A program made the position numbers and the translations under genes. A stretch of DNA of 64,000 bases from CALGKJ01 sp049322695 (GTDB lineage Bacteria > Bacillota > Clostridia > Lutisporales > Lutisporaceae), in contig JBMORW010000037.1 of the NCBI GenBank assembly GCA_049322695.1, positions 1-64,000 of the forward strand, given 5' to 3'. How positions within the stretch are numbered: the first letter of the stretch is position 1; every line of letters starts with the position of its first letter. A model generated the notes under the pieces. It saw nothing but the letters and a program-made list of their open reading frames with translations. It made no database searches and was not told the origin of the DNA. Shown piece after piece: positions 41,431-50,945 of the stretch.

Positions 41431-42284
41431 GATATTTTACCCCTCAAGATTCTCAATATTTCATTTTTTGCTTCGTCCACATTGATACAGTTCTTTATAT
41501 CAAAGCCATTCGCTTTCAGCCTGTGTGCCAGATATGTAACCTGTGGTACGCCAAGGCCTATTTTTTCCAAAGTATCAGCCTCAAGGAACACATTGTGAGG
41601 AGTATCAATAAATATTATTTTGCCCTTACTCATAACTATCAGCTTATCAGCTATATTGGCTATATCCTCCATACTATGGGAAACCAAAACTACGGTTATG
41701 TTACTTCTTTTGTGCAGCTTTCTTATCTGATTCAGTATTTCATCTCTGCCCTTAGGGTCTAATCCTGCTGTAGGCTCATCCAGAATGAGTATTTTAGGTT
41801 CCATGGCCAGTACACCCGCTATGGCTACCCTTCTCTTTTGACCTCCGCTAAGCTCAAAGGGAGAAATATCCTTTACTGCATCAAAGTCCAGCCCAACCAT
41901 ATCTAGAGCATCCTTTACTTTTTGCCTTATTTCTTCCTCTGATAATCCTAGATTTTTGGGTCCGAAGGCAACATCCTTGTATATTGTCTCTTCAAACAGC
42001 TGATGCTCAGGATATTGGAATACTAACCCGACTTTTTGTCTAATAGTCTTCATGGGTACTTCCTTAGACCCTATTTCAACATTATCAATATATATCTTGC
42101 CTGATGTAGGCTTCAATAAACCGTTTAGGTGCTGTATAAGAGTTGACTTTCCCGATCCGGTATGCCCTATAAGACCTACAAACTCCCCATCTTGTATTTC
42201 GAAGCTGATGTTATCTAAAGCTATATGCTGAAAGGTTGTATCCTTCATATATATATGCGTCAGATTCTCTACTTTAATCGGCAT
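41424..42284 (-). CDS. ecfA2: ECF transporter ATPase EcfA2
   Basis: Second ATPase of the ECF module. It has GLIGHTGSGKSTLIQHLNG (Walker A), VFQYPEHQLFEETIYKDVAFGP, LSGGQKRRVAIAGVLA (signature) and ILILDEPTAGLDPKGR (Walker B), plus the HSMEDIAN H-loop. 286 residues. It overlaps ecfA1 by 16 nt and ecfT by 7 nt. Confidence 0.96.
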   Translation of the reverse strand: MPIKVENLTHIYMKDTTFQHIALDNISFEIQDGEFVGLIGHTGSGKSTLIQHLNGLLKPTSGKIYIDNVEIGSKEVPMKTIRQKVGLVFQYPEHQLFEETIYKDVAFGPKNLGLSEEEIRQKVKDALDMVGLDFDAVKDISPFELSGGQKRRVAIAGVLAMEPKILILDEPTAGLDPKGRDEILNQIRKLHKRSNITVVLVSHSMEDIANIADKLIVMSKGKIIFIDTPHNVFLEADTLEKIGLGVPQVTYLAHRLKANGFDIKNCINVDEAKNEILRILRGKISC

Positions 42285-43114
42285 AGTTCCACCACCATTT
42301 CTTCTATGGTCAAAATGTCTGAAGGCAGTTCAATACCCTCTTGTATCAGCTTATAACCGAGCTCTGTAACTTGAGGAACATCCAGCCCAAGCTGCTTTAT
42401 CTTATCCACATGCTTGAATACTTCCTTGGGTGTACCATGCATGACCACCTTGCCCTGCTCCATTACATATACCAAATCCGCATTTACTGCTTCATCCATA
42501 TAGTGTGTAATCAAAATGATTGTAATGCCCTCTTCCCTGTTGAGTTTCATGATTGTATCCATGACCTCTTTTCTGCCTGATGGATCAAGCATGGCTGTAG
42601 GCTCATCAAATATAATACATTCAGGTCTCATAGCTATTATACCTGCAATGGCTATTCTTTGCTTTTGTCCTCCTGACAACAGGTGTGGAGCATGCTTTGC
42701 ATATTCATACATTTCAACAGTCATAAGTGCCTGATCCACCCTCTGCCTTATTTCTTCAGGTCTGACTCCAAGGTTTTCAGGTCCGAAAGCAACATCCTCT
42801 TCAACGATGGTTGCAACTATCTGATTATCAGGGTTCTGAAAAACCATTCCTGCACTTTGTCTTATTTTCCATGTATTTTCTTCATTCCTGGTATCCATGC
42901 CTTTTACGTAAATAGTTCCCTTTGTAGGAAGCAGAAGAGCATTCAGATGCTTCGCAAAGGTGGATTTTCCTGAACCGTTATGTCCCAAAACGGCTACGAA
43001 ATCACCCTTTCCGATATCTATACTCAGATCATCAATAGCCTTTACGTTGTGCTCATGATGACCGTGATATTCAAATGTAATATTGTTTGCAGAAATCATG
43101 TTCTCTTTAATCAT
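42269..43114 (-). CDS. ecfA1: ECF transporter ATPase EcfA1
   Basis: First ATPase of the ECF module: VLGHNGSGKSTFAKHLNALL, VFQNPDNQIVATIVEEDVAFGP, LSGGQKQRIAIAGIIAM, IIFDEPTAMLDPSGR and ITHYMDEA. 281 residues. In many Firmicutes the ecfA1-ecfA2-ecfT-truA genes follow rplQ, as here, so the position is conserved. Confidence 0.96.
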   Translation of the reverse strand: MIKENMISANNITFEYHGHHEHNVKAIDDLSIDIGKGDFVAVLGHNGSGKSTFAKHLNALLLPTKGTIYVKGMDTRNEENTWKIRQSAGMVFQNPDNQIVATIVEEDVAFGPENLGVRPEEIRQRVDQALMTVEMYEYAKHAPHLLSGGQKQRIAIAGIIAMRPECIIFDEPTAMLDPSGRKEVMDTIMKLNREEGITIILITHYMDEAVNADLVYVMEQGKVVMHGTPKEVFKHVDKIKQLGLDVPQVTELGYKLIQEGIELPSDILTIEEMVVELCRLK

Positions 43115-43131
43115 AAAAACTCCTGATTATT

Positions 43132-43246
43132 GGTTTCGAGATACGAGTTGCAAGTTGCGAGTTGCGAGATTTAGTCAGGCTTTGAAGCCCAGCCGAATAC
43201 TCGTAACCCGTAACCCGATTGCTTGGAACAAGCGACACTCGCAACC
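43132..43246. repeat. Heptad-repeat intergenic element (copy 6)
   Basis: Left arm TACGAGTTGCAAGTTGCGAG and TTGCGAG; core TTTAGTCAGGCTTTGAAGCC; right arm CTCGTAACCCGTAACCCGAT, then a CTTGGAACAAG insertion and ACTCGCAACC. It lies in the rplQ-ecfA1 gap. Confidence 0.75.
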
Positions 43247-43330
43247 AAAATTTTCATAGAAAATTTAATAGCAAAATGGGACTAAGCAACCTACTTAATC
43301 CCTGTTGATACATATTCTATTAAATTGATA

Positions 43331-43672
43331 CTAGACCAATTCCAGTACTACAACCTCAGCACCGTCTCCACGTCTAGGAGCAACCTTCATTATTCTAGTA
43401 TATCCGCCGTTTCTTTCTTTGTACTTTGGCGCTATTTCATCAAACAGTCTTTTTACTACATCTTCTTTTGTTATATATGCTAATGCTTGACGTCTTGCGT
43501 GCAGATCTCCTCTTTTACCAAGAGTAATCATTTTTTCAGCAATGCTTTGTGTTTCTTTAGCTCTTGTTCCAGTTGTCATTATCTTGCCGCTCTCAAGAAA
43601 TGAAGTAACAAGATTTCTGAGCATCGCCCTTCTTTGATCGCTTGTACGTCCTAGCTTTCTGTAACCAGCCAT
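43331..43672 (-). CDS. rplQ: Ribosomal protein L17
   Basis: 50S protein of 113 residues: MAGYRKLGRTSDQRRAMLRN and AKYKERNGGYTRIMK-type centre, ending APRRGDGAEVVVLELV. Last gene of the alpha operon, 63 bp after rpoA. Confidence 0.98.
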   Translation of the reverse strand: MAGYRKLGRTSDQRRAMLRNLVTSFLESGKIMTTGTRAKETQSIAEKMITLGKRGDLHARRQALAYITKEDVVKRLFDEIAPKYKERNGGYTRIMKVAPRRGDGAEVVVLELV

Positions 43673-43735
43673 CTGAATTTACCTCCTTTATTAGACTACG
43701 TCCAATCATTCGATTGGCTCAATCATTACGATTGA

Positions 43736-44683
43736 TTACTCTTCACTTGCCTTTAAGCCCAAGCCCAATGCTTCAAGCTTCTGCTGAACTTCCTCAAGTG
43801 ATTTTTTACCTAGGTTTCTAACCTTCATCATATCTTCTTCAGTTCTCTGGGTCAACTCTTCAACAGTATTAATCCCTGCTCTCTTCAAGCAGTTAAAGGA
43901 TCTTACGGAAAGATCAAGCTCTTCTATTGTCATTTCCAGAACTTTTTCCTTCTTATCTTCTTCCTTTTCCACCATTATTTCTACATTACCAACATGATCG
44001 GTAAGTGTAATGAATAATTTAAGGTGTTCGCTAAGGATCTTGGCACCCAAGCTTATTGATTCATCAGGCTTGATTGTGCCGTTTGTCCATACTTCAAGTG
44101 TCAGTCTGTCAAAATCAGTTACCTGTCCTACACGAGTATTCTCTACTATGTAGTTAACCTTCTTAACAGGTGTGAATATTGAATCTATCGGTATAATTCC
44201 AATAGGTTGACCAGGCTGCTTGTTTTTTTCTGAAGTATAGTATCCTCTGCCTCTTTCTACCGTCATTTCCATGTAAAATCTTGAATTCTCACCCAATGAA
44301 GCTATATGAAGGTCAGGATTTATTATTTCTATATCTGCATCTCCAATTATATCTCTTGCTGTAATTTCCCTTTCTCCCTGAACATCTATCTTGATAAGCT
44401 TAGTGTTATCGCCATGCATTTTGAGAGCAAGGTTCTTTATGTTTAGTATTATTTCTGTTACATCCTCTGCAACTCCAGGTATTGTAGAAAATTCATGAAG
44501 TACACCGTCTATTTTGACGGATGTAACTGCTGCACCAGGAAGTGACGATAGAAGAATGCGCCTCAGTGAATTACCCAACGTTGTGCCGTAGCCTCTCTCT
44601 AGAGGCTCTACTACAAACTTGCCATATGAATAATCTTCCGACATTTCAATGCATTCTATTTTTGGCTTTTCTATTTCTATCAT
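43736..44683 (-). CDS. rpoA: RNA polymerase alpha subunit
   Basis: Assembles the polymerase core and contacts UP elements. 315 residues: YGKFVVEPLERGYGTTLGNSLRRILLSSLPG in the N-terminal domain, ESISLGAKILSEHL, and the C-terminal domain with LDLSVRSFNCLKRAGINTVEEL and LGKKSLEEVQQKL. The 193-bp gap before it (to rpsD) contains only a GTGTCC-TTTGTC-GGACAC hairpin at 44842-44863. Confidence 0.98.
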   Translation of the reverse strand: MIEIEKPKIECIEMSEDYSYGKFVVEPLERGYGTTLGNSLRRILLSSLPGAAVTSVKIDGVLHEFSTIPGVAEDVTEIILNIKNLALKMHGDNTKLIKIDVQGEREITARDIIGDADIEIINPDLHIASLGENSRFYMEMTVERGRGYYTSEKNKQPGQPIGIIPIDSIFTPVKKVNYIVENTRVGQVTDFDRLTLEVWTNGTIKPDESISLGAKILSEHLKLFITLTDHVGNVEIMVEKEEDKKEKVLEMTIEELDLSVRSFNCLKRAGINTVEELTQRTEEDMMKVRNLGKKSLEEVQQKLEALGLGLKASEE

Positions 44684-44876
44684 CCTTTAAAAACCCTCCT
44701 TATTAATCTTGTAACCGTTATATCCAGACATTACACCATGTATATCTTAACACAAGGCTAATGCCATGCTTAATATGGATATTTTGAGGGTAACTGATCT
44801 ATATAAAACATCCTTAAATATCCGACCAACGCTCTGTTGATCTGTGTCCGACAAAGGACACAAATCACAAAACATT

Positions 44877-45503
44877 TTATCTTGAGTACAACTCAACTAT
44901 CAAGTGCTCTTCGATCGGAATATCAATATCTTCTCTAGCAGGTAATGAAATCACTCTTGCTTCCATCATTTCAGCATTAACTGACAACCACTGTGGTGCA
45001 GTCTTTCCAGCTGCATCTTCTGCAAGCTGCTTCAGCTTTTCTGATGCTTTGCTTGATGCCTTAACAGCTATCAAATCATTTAACTTTACTTGATAAGATG
45101 GAATGTCTACTTTCTTACCGTTTACTGTAAAGTGGCCATGTCTTACTAATTGTCTTGCTTCTGCTCTTGAATTTCCGAAGCCCATTCTATACACTACATT
45201 GTCAAGTCTCAGCTCCAAAAGTCTCAGCAGGTTTTCACCTGTAACTCCCTTGAGTCTTTCAGCTTCTTCAAAATACGCTCTGAACTGGCTTTCCAGTATG
45301 CCATATATTCTTCTAACCTTTTGCTTTTCTCTTAACTGAACACCATAACCTGATAATCTTTTCTTATTCTGTCCATGCTGTCCAGGTGCATAAGCTCTTC
45401 TGCTTACAGCACATTTGTCAGTATAGCAGCGGTCTCCCTTTAGGTAAAGCTTTGAGCCTTCTCTTCTGCAAAGCCTACACACTGCGCCTGTATATCTTGC
45501 CAT
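44877..45503 (-). CDS. rpsD: Ribosomal protein S4 (zinc-binding form)
   Basis: 30S assembly initiator, 208 residues. CRLCRREGSKLYLKGDRC with a following DKC gives the Cys4 zinc version (C+). The S4 RNA-binding domain starts RLDNVVYRMGFGNSRAEARQLVRHGHFTVNGK. In Bacillus this gene is elsewhere; here it sits between rpsK and rpoA, as in many clostridia. Confidence 0.98.
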   Translation of the reverse strand: MARYTGAVCRLCRREGSKLYLKGDRCYTDKCAVSRRAYAPGQHGQNKKRLSGYGVQLREKQKVRRIYGILESQFRAYFEEAERLKGVTGENLLRLLELRLDNVVYRMGFGNSRAEARQLVRHGHFTVNGKKVDIPSYQVKLNDLIAVKASSKASEKLKQLAEDAAGKTAPQWLSVNAEMMEARVISLPAREDIDIPIEEHLIVELYSR

Positions 45504-45528
45504 TAATTAATTACACCTCCTGTACAAA

Positions 45529-45927
45529 CTATACTCTTCTACGCTTTGGCGGTCTGCAACCATTATGTGGTATAGGAGTTACGTCCTTTATCATGCTAAC
45601 CTCAAGCCCTGCAGCTTGTAGGGATCTGATAGCCGCTTCTCTACCTGATCCAGGTCCCTTAACGTATACTTCTACTGATTTCAAGCCATGTTCCATAGCT
45701 GCCTTAGCTGCTGTTTCAGCTGCCATTTGTGCAGCGTATGGTGTACTCTTTCTTGAGCCTCTAAAGCCCAAAGCACCTGCACTTGACCATGACAAAGCAT
45801 TGCCATGAGTATCTGTCAAAGTAACAAGTGTATTATTAAATGTTGATTGTATATGTGCTGCACCTTTTTCAACATTCTTTCTCTCTCTTCTTTTTCTGGT
45901 TCTCTTAGCCTTTGGCTTCGCTACCAT
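45529..45927 (-). CDS. rpsK: Ribosomal protein S11
   Basis: 30S platform protein of 132 residues: GAAHIQSTFNNTLVTLTDTHGNALSWSSAG, VYVKGPGSGREAAIRSL and DVTPIPHNGCRPPKRRRV at the end. 25 bp after rpsM. Confidence 0.98.
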   Translation of the reverse strand: MVAKPKAKRTRKRRERKNVEKGAAHIQSTFNNTLVTLTDTHGNALSWSSAGALGFRGSRKSTPYAAQMAAETAAKAAMEHGLKSVEVYVKGPGSGREAAIRSLQAAGLEVSMIKDVTPIPHNGCRPPKRRRV

Positions 45928-45952
45928 TCAAGCTAACCTCCTTCTTCTAAGC

Positions 45953-46324
45953 TTATTTGCTTCTTCTTACTCCTACTGTTCTAGCAGGACCTTTTCTCGT
46001 CCTAGCATTAGTCTTGGTTCTTTGACCTCTAACCGGAAGCCCTTTTCTGTGACGAAGACCTCTATAGCATCCAATTTCCATAAGTCTCTTTATATTTAAA
46101 GCTATATCTCTCTTCAAATCACCTTCAACTCTGAAGCTTCTGTCAATGATTTCTCTAAGCTTACTTACTTCAGCTTCTGTAAGATCCTTGACCCTTGTAT
46201 CAGGGTTGATTCCTGCTTCAGCTAAAATCTTGTTTGAAGTTGGTCTTCCTATTCCAAATATATATGTGAGTCCTATTTCTACTCTCTTATCTCTAGGTAA
46301 GTCAACACCGGCAATTCTCGCCAT
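45953..46324 (-). CDS. rpsM: Ribosomal protein S13
   Basis: 30S head protein, 123 residues from MARIAGVDLP; start placed at 46324 after GGAGGTG, as upstream residues lack an RBS. It has IGRPTSNKILAEAG and GCYRGLRHRKGLPVRGQRTK at the 16S-contact region, and a basic tail. Confidence 0.98.
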   Translation of the reverse strand: MARIAGVDLPRDKRVEIGLTYIFGIGRPTSNKILAEAGINPDTRVKDLTEAEVSKLREIIDRSFRVEGDLKRDIALNIKRLMEIGCYRGLRHRKGLPVRGQRTKTNARTRKGPARTVGVRRSK

Positions 46325-46424
46325 TCGATTGTACACCTCCAATTTGGTATATTGATATATTTGTAAATGTCCAGAGATTTCTGTTTGCTTTCAGCAAAAC
46401 AGCTCAGCCGCTACTCTGTACGAT

Positions 46425-46538
46425 TTAACCTTGTTTTTGTTTGTGCTTAGGATTTTCACAGATAACCATTACTCTGCCATGTCTCTTAATAATCTTACAT
46501 TTTTCGCAGATAGGTTTTACTGATGGTCTTACTTTCAT
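46425..46538 (-). CDS. rpmJ: Ribosomal protein L36
   Basis: 37-residue zinc-ribbon 50S protein: MKVRPSVKPICEKCKIIKRH, then GRVMVICENPKHKQKQG, with CxxC...C...H ligands. GGAGGG precedes the ATG. Too short for usual ORF cut-offs. Placed between infA and rpsM as in the standard order. Confidence 0.96.
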   Translation of the reverse strand: MKVRPSVKPICEKCKIIKRHGRVMVICENPKHKQKQG

Positions 46539-46555
46539 ATTAAAAACCCTCCTGT

Positions 46556-46774
46556 TTATTTACCTCTCCATGTGATTCGACCCCTGGTCAAATCATAAGG
46601 AGACAACTCTATTGTTACTTTATCTCCAGGAAGTATTCTAATGAAATTCATTCTTAGCTTTCCTGAGATATGTGCTAATATTCTGTGACCGTTTTCCAAT
46701 TCTACCTGAAACATTGCATTTGGCAAGGCTTCGATAACTTTTCCTTCTACTTCTATTACGTCCTGTTTAGACAT
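46556..46774 (-). CDS. infA: Translation initiation factor IF-1
   Basis: 72-residue OB-fold factor that occupies the A site during initiation: SKQDVIEVEGKVIEALPNAMF, VELENGHRILAHISGKLRMNF and IRILPGDKVTIELSPYDLTRGRI. Confidence 0.97.
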   Translation of the reverse strand: MSKQDVIEVEGKVIEALPNAMFQVELENGHRILAHISGKLRMNFIRILPGDKVTIELSPYDLTRGRITWRGK

Positions 46775-46781
46775 AAGGTAA

Positions 46782-47066
46782 TCAAACCTCCTGTTCTCGA
46801 TATCTGTTTATAGATTTTATAAAGCTTCTAATTTCACTGTTTGTAACTTTTCTACCCGATTCAATTTTACACTTTATTTCATCTGATATATAGTTTAGCT
46901 TTTTTAAATGCTTAACTTTTTTCTTCTTAGGATTTTCCACCGTTTTGTTATACCCATCTGAAATATAGACATACTGACTATTTATTATGCATATTACCAC
47001 GAAATTCCTGCCACTATCATGTCCGGCAGTTGATTCAACATATTGTCCTATACTAATATCCTTCAT
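46782..47066 (-). CDS. KOW-domain RNA-binding protein (L14e-like, clostridial)
   Basis: 94 residues with KOW-like start IGQYVESTAGHDSGRNFVVI and a lysine-rich middle (NPKKKKVKHLKKL), similar to the small L14e-like proteins encoded between map and infA in Firmicutes. The function is probably ribosome-associated but unproven. GGTGAT lies before the ATG; 7 bp before infA. Confidence 0.75.
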   Translation of the reverse strand: MKDISIGQYVESTAGHDSGRNFVVICIINSQYVYISDGYNKTVENPKKKKVKHLKKLNYISDEIKCKIESGRKVTNSEIRSFIKSINRYREQEV

Positions 47067-47083
47067 CAGATCACCTGCTGTCT

Positions 47084-47830
47084 TTACAGCATTGTCAATA
47101 TTTCAGGAGTAGCGCCAGTTATAGCTATGGTGTTTTCGTAATGTGCTGACAGCTTACCATCAGCAGTTACTACTGTCCATCCATCAGATAATACCTTAAC
47201 AGCATATCTTCCTTGATTAACCATCGGCTCTATAGCTAAAGTCATACCAGATACAAGTCTTGGTCCCTTACCTTTAGGTCCATAGTTCGGAATCTGTGGT
47301 TCTTCATGCATTTTTGTTCCAATGCCATGACCTACCAAATCCCTGACTACGGAAAAGCCGTTGCTTTCTACGTGTTGCTGTATCGCATGAGATATATCAG
47401 ATAACCGATTGCCTTCTACTGCATACTCAAGTCCCTTGAAGAAGCTCTCTTCAGTTACCCTTATCAGCTTCTTAGCCATATCACTTATCTCGCCAACTGG
47501 CAATGTACGTGCCGCGTCTCCATAGTAGCCCTTGTAGATGGCTCCAATATCAATACCGATAATATCGCCTTCTTTAAGTACTATAGGTCCGGGTATTCCA
47601 TGTACAACCTGCTCATTGATAGAGGTGCATATGCTTGCAGGAAATCCTTCGTAGCCCTTGAATGCAGGTACTGCACTGCATTTTCTGATATATTCCTCTG
47701 CTAACACATCGAGTTCCTTTGTAGTTATCCCAGGACTAATTACCTCTTTAAGTTTTTCATGCGTTTCTGCTACTATGCCTCCAACAGTACGCATTAGCTC
47801 TAACTCTCTTGTTGACTTAATGCTAATCAT
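47084..47830 (-). CDS. map: Methionine aminopeptidase
   Basis: Removes the initiator methionine. Type I MAP of 248 residues: GYEGFPASICTSINEQVVHGIP, IIGIDIGAIYKGYYGDAARTLPVG (metal aspartates), GHGIGTKMHEEPQIPNYG and TLAIEPMVNQG. The start at 47830 overlaps the adk stop in ATGA; GGAGAAGG is upstream. Confidence 0.97.
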   Translation of the reverse strand: MISIKSTRELELMRTVGGIVAETHEKLKEVISPGITTKELDVLAEEYIRKCSAVPAFKGYEGFPASICTSINEQVVHGIPGPIVLKEGDIIGIDIGAIYKGYYGDAARTLPVGEISDMAKKLIRVTEESFFKGLEYAVEGNRLSDISHAIQQHVESNGFSVVRDLVGHGIGTKMHEEPQIPNYGPKGKGPRLVSGMTLAIEPMVNQGRYAVKVLSDGWTVVTADGKLSAHYENTIAITGATPEILTML

Positions 47831-48477
47831 CGAACCTTCTCCAATGCTTCGCATATATTTCTAAATACGTCCTCTGCGTCTTGCTCACCATCTACTGTTA
47901 TGAGAATTCCCTTATCCCTGTAGTAGTCTATAAGTGGCTGTGTCTCGTTCTTATAAACTTCTAGCCTGTTAATCACAGTTGCAAGCTTATCATCTTCACG
48001 AACTATCAGCAAACCGCCGCATTTATCGCATACATCTTCCTTCTCGGGCTTATTAAATACCAGATTATAGTTCGCCCCGCATTTGCTGCACACTCTTCTT
48101 CCGGTCATTCTACTTATAATTACCTCATCGCTCACTTCAAGATTTACTACAGCAGTAAGTTCTTTTCCTGTCTTGCTTAACTCGTTTCCAAGTGCTTCAG
48201 CTTGAATGAGAGTTCTTGGAAAGCCATCTAGCAGGAATCCGTTTTGGCAATCTGGCTCAAGAAATCTGTTCTCAATCATGCTAAGAGTTATATCGTCAGG
48301 AACAAGCAGTCCCTTGTCAATATACTTTTTTGCTTCCAATCCGATTTCATTGCCGGCTTTAATGTTCTTTCTGAACATGTCACCTGTCGATATATGCGGA
48401 ATGGAGTAACTACTGATTATCATGGATGCTTGAGTACCCTTACCGGATCCTGGTGAGCCCAATAGAACTATCCTCAT
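47827..48477 (-). CDS. adk: Adenylate kinase (zinc-containing long form)
   Basis: ATP + AMP to 2 ADP, 216 residues: VLLGSPGSGKGTQASMI (P-loop), TGDMFRKNIKAG, LLDGFPRTLIQAEAL and a LID domain with CSKCGANYNL and CDKCGG that binds zinc, as in Gram-positive enzymes. Ends in the ATGA overlap with map. Confidence 0.97.
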   Translation of the reverse strand: MRIVLLGSPGSGKGTQASMIISSYSIPHISTGDMFRKNIKAGNEIGLEAKKYIDKGLLVPDDITLSMIENRFLEPDCQNGFLLDGFPRTLIQAEALGNELSKTGKELTAVVNLEVSDEVIISRMTGRRVCSKCGANYNLVFNKPEKEDVCDKCGGLLIVREDDKLATVINRLEVYKNETQPLIDYYRDKGILITVDGEQDAEDVFRNICEALEKVR

Positions 48478-48505
48478 TTCCTCTCTCCATTTCTAACTGC
48501 AAATG

Positions 48506-49762
48506 CTATTTCAAGAAACCTTGGTAGTTTCTCATAATCATTTGAGCTTCTACTTGCTTTATGAAGTCCATAGCAACACCAACAACGATTAAAAGAGATG
48601 TACCTCCAAACGCCAGCTGAATGGTAGTGAACTGAGCCAGTACTGTCGGAATTATTGCTATAGCAGCAAGGAATAATGCTCCTACCAATGTTATTCTGCT
48701 TAAGGACTTTGAAATAAAGTCTGATGTTGGCTTGCCTGGTCTGATACCAGGAATAAATCCGCCATACTTCTTTATGTTGTTCGCAACTTCAATAGGATTG
48801 AAGGTTACCGCAGTATAGAAGTATGTAAATCCGACTATAAGCAATGCATAAAAAATTGAGTGCGCCCATGTTCCAAAACTAAAGTAATTAGTTAAAAATC
48901 TATTTACTGCACTATTTGGAAAGAAAGCTGCTATCTGAGCCGGGAACTGTAACAAAGACATTGCGAATATTACAGGAATAACTCCGGCTTGGTTTACTTT
49001 CAGCGGAATATGAGAGCTCTGTCCGCCGTACATCTTTCTTCCTACAACTCTCTTGGCATATTGTACAGGTATTCTTCTTTGACCTTCCTGTATGTATACA
49101 ACTGCCGCTATTATCAATACGGCAAATACACCAAACAGTATGATTTCAACTATACCTGTAGTGCCTGCCTGCCATAGCTTGAAGATTCTTGTTAGTTCCA
49201 GCGGTAATCTTGATACTATACCGGCAAAGATTATCAAGGATATACCGTTACCAATACCTCTTTCGTTGATCAGCTCACCCAACCACATTAAGAAGGCTGT
49301 ACCGGCTGTCAAAACTATAGCTACCAGCAATATGTTCCAAACGCTGCTGCTCAGCATATAACCTCTGAGTCCATAGCCTAAAGCCAGTGCTTGAACAAGT
49401 GCTAATATAACTGTTGCATATCTTGTGTACTGTGCTAATTTTCTTCTGCCCTCTTCGCCTTCCTTTGAAAGCGCTTCTAGGCTCGGTATCGCAATCGTCA
49501 GCAGTTGTAATATAATGGATGCGGTAATATATGGTGTAATGTTCATTGCAAATATTGAGAAATTACTGAATGCTCCCCCCGATATTGTGTCGAAAAACTG
49601 AATCAAACTGTTGTTACCGACAAATTGAGAGAGCTTAACTATGTCCATTCCAGGTACAGTTACTACTACACCAAAACGGAATATTATAAGCATCCCAAGG
49701 GTGAATAACATCTTTTGTCTCAAATCAGGTATTTTCCAAGCATTTCTTAGAGTGTTTAACAC
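48506..49762 (-). CDS. secY: Preprotein translocase subunit SecY
   Basis: Channel of the Sec translocon. 418 residues with ten membrane helices; DTISGGAFSNFSIFAMNITPYI (plug region), IPSLEALSKEGEEGRRK, and GIRPGKPTSDFISK at a cytoplasmic loop. GTG start, one base from the rplO stop. No secE or secG in the window. Confidence 0.97.
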   Translation of the reverse strand: MLNTLRNAWKIPDLRQKMLFTLGMLIIFRFGVVVTVPGMDIVKLSQFVGNNSLIQFFDTISGGAFSNFSIFAMNITPYITASIILQLLTIAIPSLEALSKEGEEGRRKLAQYTRYATVILALVQALALGYGLRGYMLSSSVWNILLVAIVLTAGTAFLMWLGELINERGIGNGISLIIFAGIVSRLPLELTRIFKLWQAGTTGIVEIILFGVFAVLIIAAVVYIQEGQRRIPVQYAKRVVGRKMYGGQSSHIPLKVNQAGVIPVIFAMSLLQFPAQIAAFFPNSAVNRFLTNYFSFGTWAHSIFYALLIVGFTYFYTAVTFNPIEVANNIKKYGGFIPGIRPGKPTSDFISKSLSRITLVGALFLAAIAIIPTVLAQFTTIQLAFGGTSLLIVVGVAMDFIKQVEAQMIMRNYQGFLK

Positions 49763-49763
49763 C

Positions 49764-50204
49764 TTATATCACCTCTACCTTTCCTCCTGCTGCTGCAATT
49801 TTTTCAGCTGCTGTTTTGCTGAATTTGTGTGCTTGAACTGTAAGGTTCTTTGTTAACTCGCCTGTTCCGAGTATCTTTATTCCACTCTTCATAGCCTTAA
49901 CAAGTCCTGCTTCCTTGAGTGTCTCTGGATTTACTACTGTTCCAGCTTCAAATCTTTCAAGATCATGCAGATTTACTACTGCATACTCTTTTCTGAATAT
50001 ATTTGTAAAGCCTATTTTGGGCAATCTTCTATAAAGTGGCATCTGACCGCCTTCAAAGCCTATTCTTACTCCGCCGCCAGAACGTGCTTTCTGACCTTTT
50101 TCTCCTTTACCTGCTGACTTTCCTTGTCCTGAAGCTGTACCTCTACCGATTCTTTTTCTGTTTTTATTGGTACCTTCAGCAGGTCTCAGTTCGTGTAATT
50201 TCAT
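49764..50204 (-). CDS. rplO: Ribosomal protein L15
   Basis: 50S protein of 146 residues: LRPAEGTNKNRKRIGRGTASGQGKSAGKGEKGQKARSG at the glycine-rich extension and GFEGGQMPLYRRLPKIGF. Directly precedes secY. Confidence 0.98.
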   Translation of the reverse strand: MKLHELRPAEGTNKNRKRIGRGTASGQGKSAGKGEKGQKARSGGGVRIGFEGGQMPLYRRLPKIGFTNIFRKEYAVVNLHDLERFEAGTVVNPETLKEAGLVKAMKSGIKILGTGELTKNLTVQAHKFSKTAAEKIAAAGGKVEVI

Positions 50205-50234
50205 TTTTACACCTCCTTAATTATGTGTACTCGA

Positions 50235-50414
50235 TTAAACTTCCTTCACTTCTACCAAGTGTATAACTTTTTCAATCATACCTCTTATTTGAGGTGTATC
50301 TTCATGTACAACTTCACTGTTGATCCTCTTAAGACCAAGGGCTTTAACTGTATCAATCTGGTCTTGCTTTCTGCCTATTGTGCTTCTAACCAGTTTTACA
50401 TTTAATTTAGCCAA
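50235..50414 (-). CDS. rpmD: Ribosomal protein L30
   Basis: 59 residues translated by eye: AKLNVKLVRSTIGRKQDQID at the start, then TVKALGLKRINSEVVHEDTP and ending EKVIHLVEVKEV. TTG start after GGAGGGAG. It is below common ORF length limits. Position between rpsE and rplO is the canonical one. Confidence 0.95.
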   Translation of the reverse strand: MAKLNVKLVRSTIGRKQDQIDTVKALGLKRINSEVVHEDTPQIRGMIEKVIHLVEVKEV

Positions 50415-50426
50415 TGCTGCTCCCTC

Positions 50427-50927
50427 CTAACCCAATATCTCTTCTACTGTTTTGCCTCTGAGTTTTGCAACTTCCTCAGCTGTCTTCAGGTTGCTAAGTC
50501 CTTCGATTGTAGCATTAACCATGTTTCTTGGGTTATTTGATCTTAATGATTTTGTTGTTATATCCTTAATGCCTGCCAACTCAAGAACCGCACGAGTAGG
50601 ACCACCAGCGATAACTCCAGTACCTTCCGGTGCGGGCATCATCATTACACTTCCAGCTCCGGATGTACCTATTATCTTATGAGGTATAGTTGTTCCTACT
50701 ATAGGCACATGTATAAGATTCTTCTTTGCGTCTTCTATAGCTTTTCTAACTGCTTCTGGTATTTCAACGGATTTGCCTTTTCCAACTCCAACGTAGCCGT
50801 TCATATCGCCAACAACTACTATTGCGCTGAATCTGAAGGTTCTACCGCCTTTAACAACCTTAGCAACCCTGTTTATAGCAACGACCCTTTCTTTAAGGTC
50901 AAGCTTACTTGCATCTATTAGCTGCAT
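50427..50927 (-). CDS. rpsE: Ribosomal protein S5
   Basis: 30S fidelity protein, 166 residues: LKERVVAINRVAKVVKGGRTFRFSAIVVVGD, GVGKGKSVEIPEAVRKA and GTGVIAGGPTRAVLELAGIKD. Confidence 0.98.
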   Translation of the reverse strand: MQLIDASKLDLKERVVAINRVAKVVKGGRTFRFSAIVVVGDMNGYVGVGKGKSVEIPEAVRKAIEDAKKNLIHVPIVGTTIPHKIIGTSGAGSVMMMPAPEGTGVIAGGPTRAVLELAGIKDITTKSLRSNNPRNMVNATIEGLSNLKTAEEVAKLRGKTVEEILG

Positions 50928-50945
50928 TTATTTCCCTCCCTTGTA

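Noticed and set aside
44700..44876. Separate small gene between rpsD and rpoA
   Set aside because: No open frame with RBS; only a hairpin is visible, so it is left as an intergenic region.
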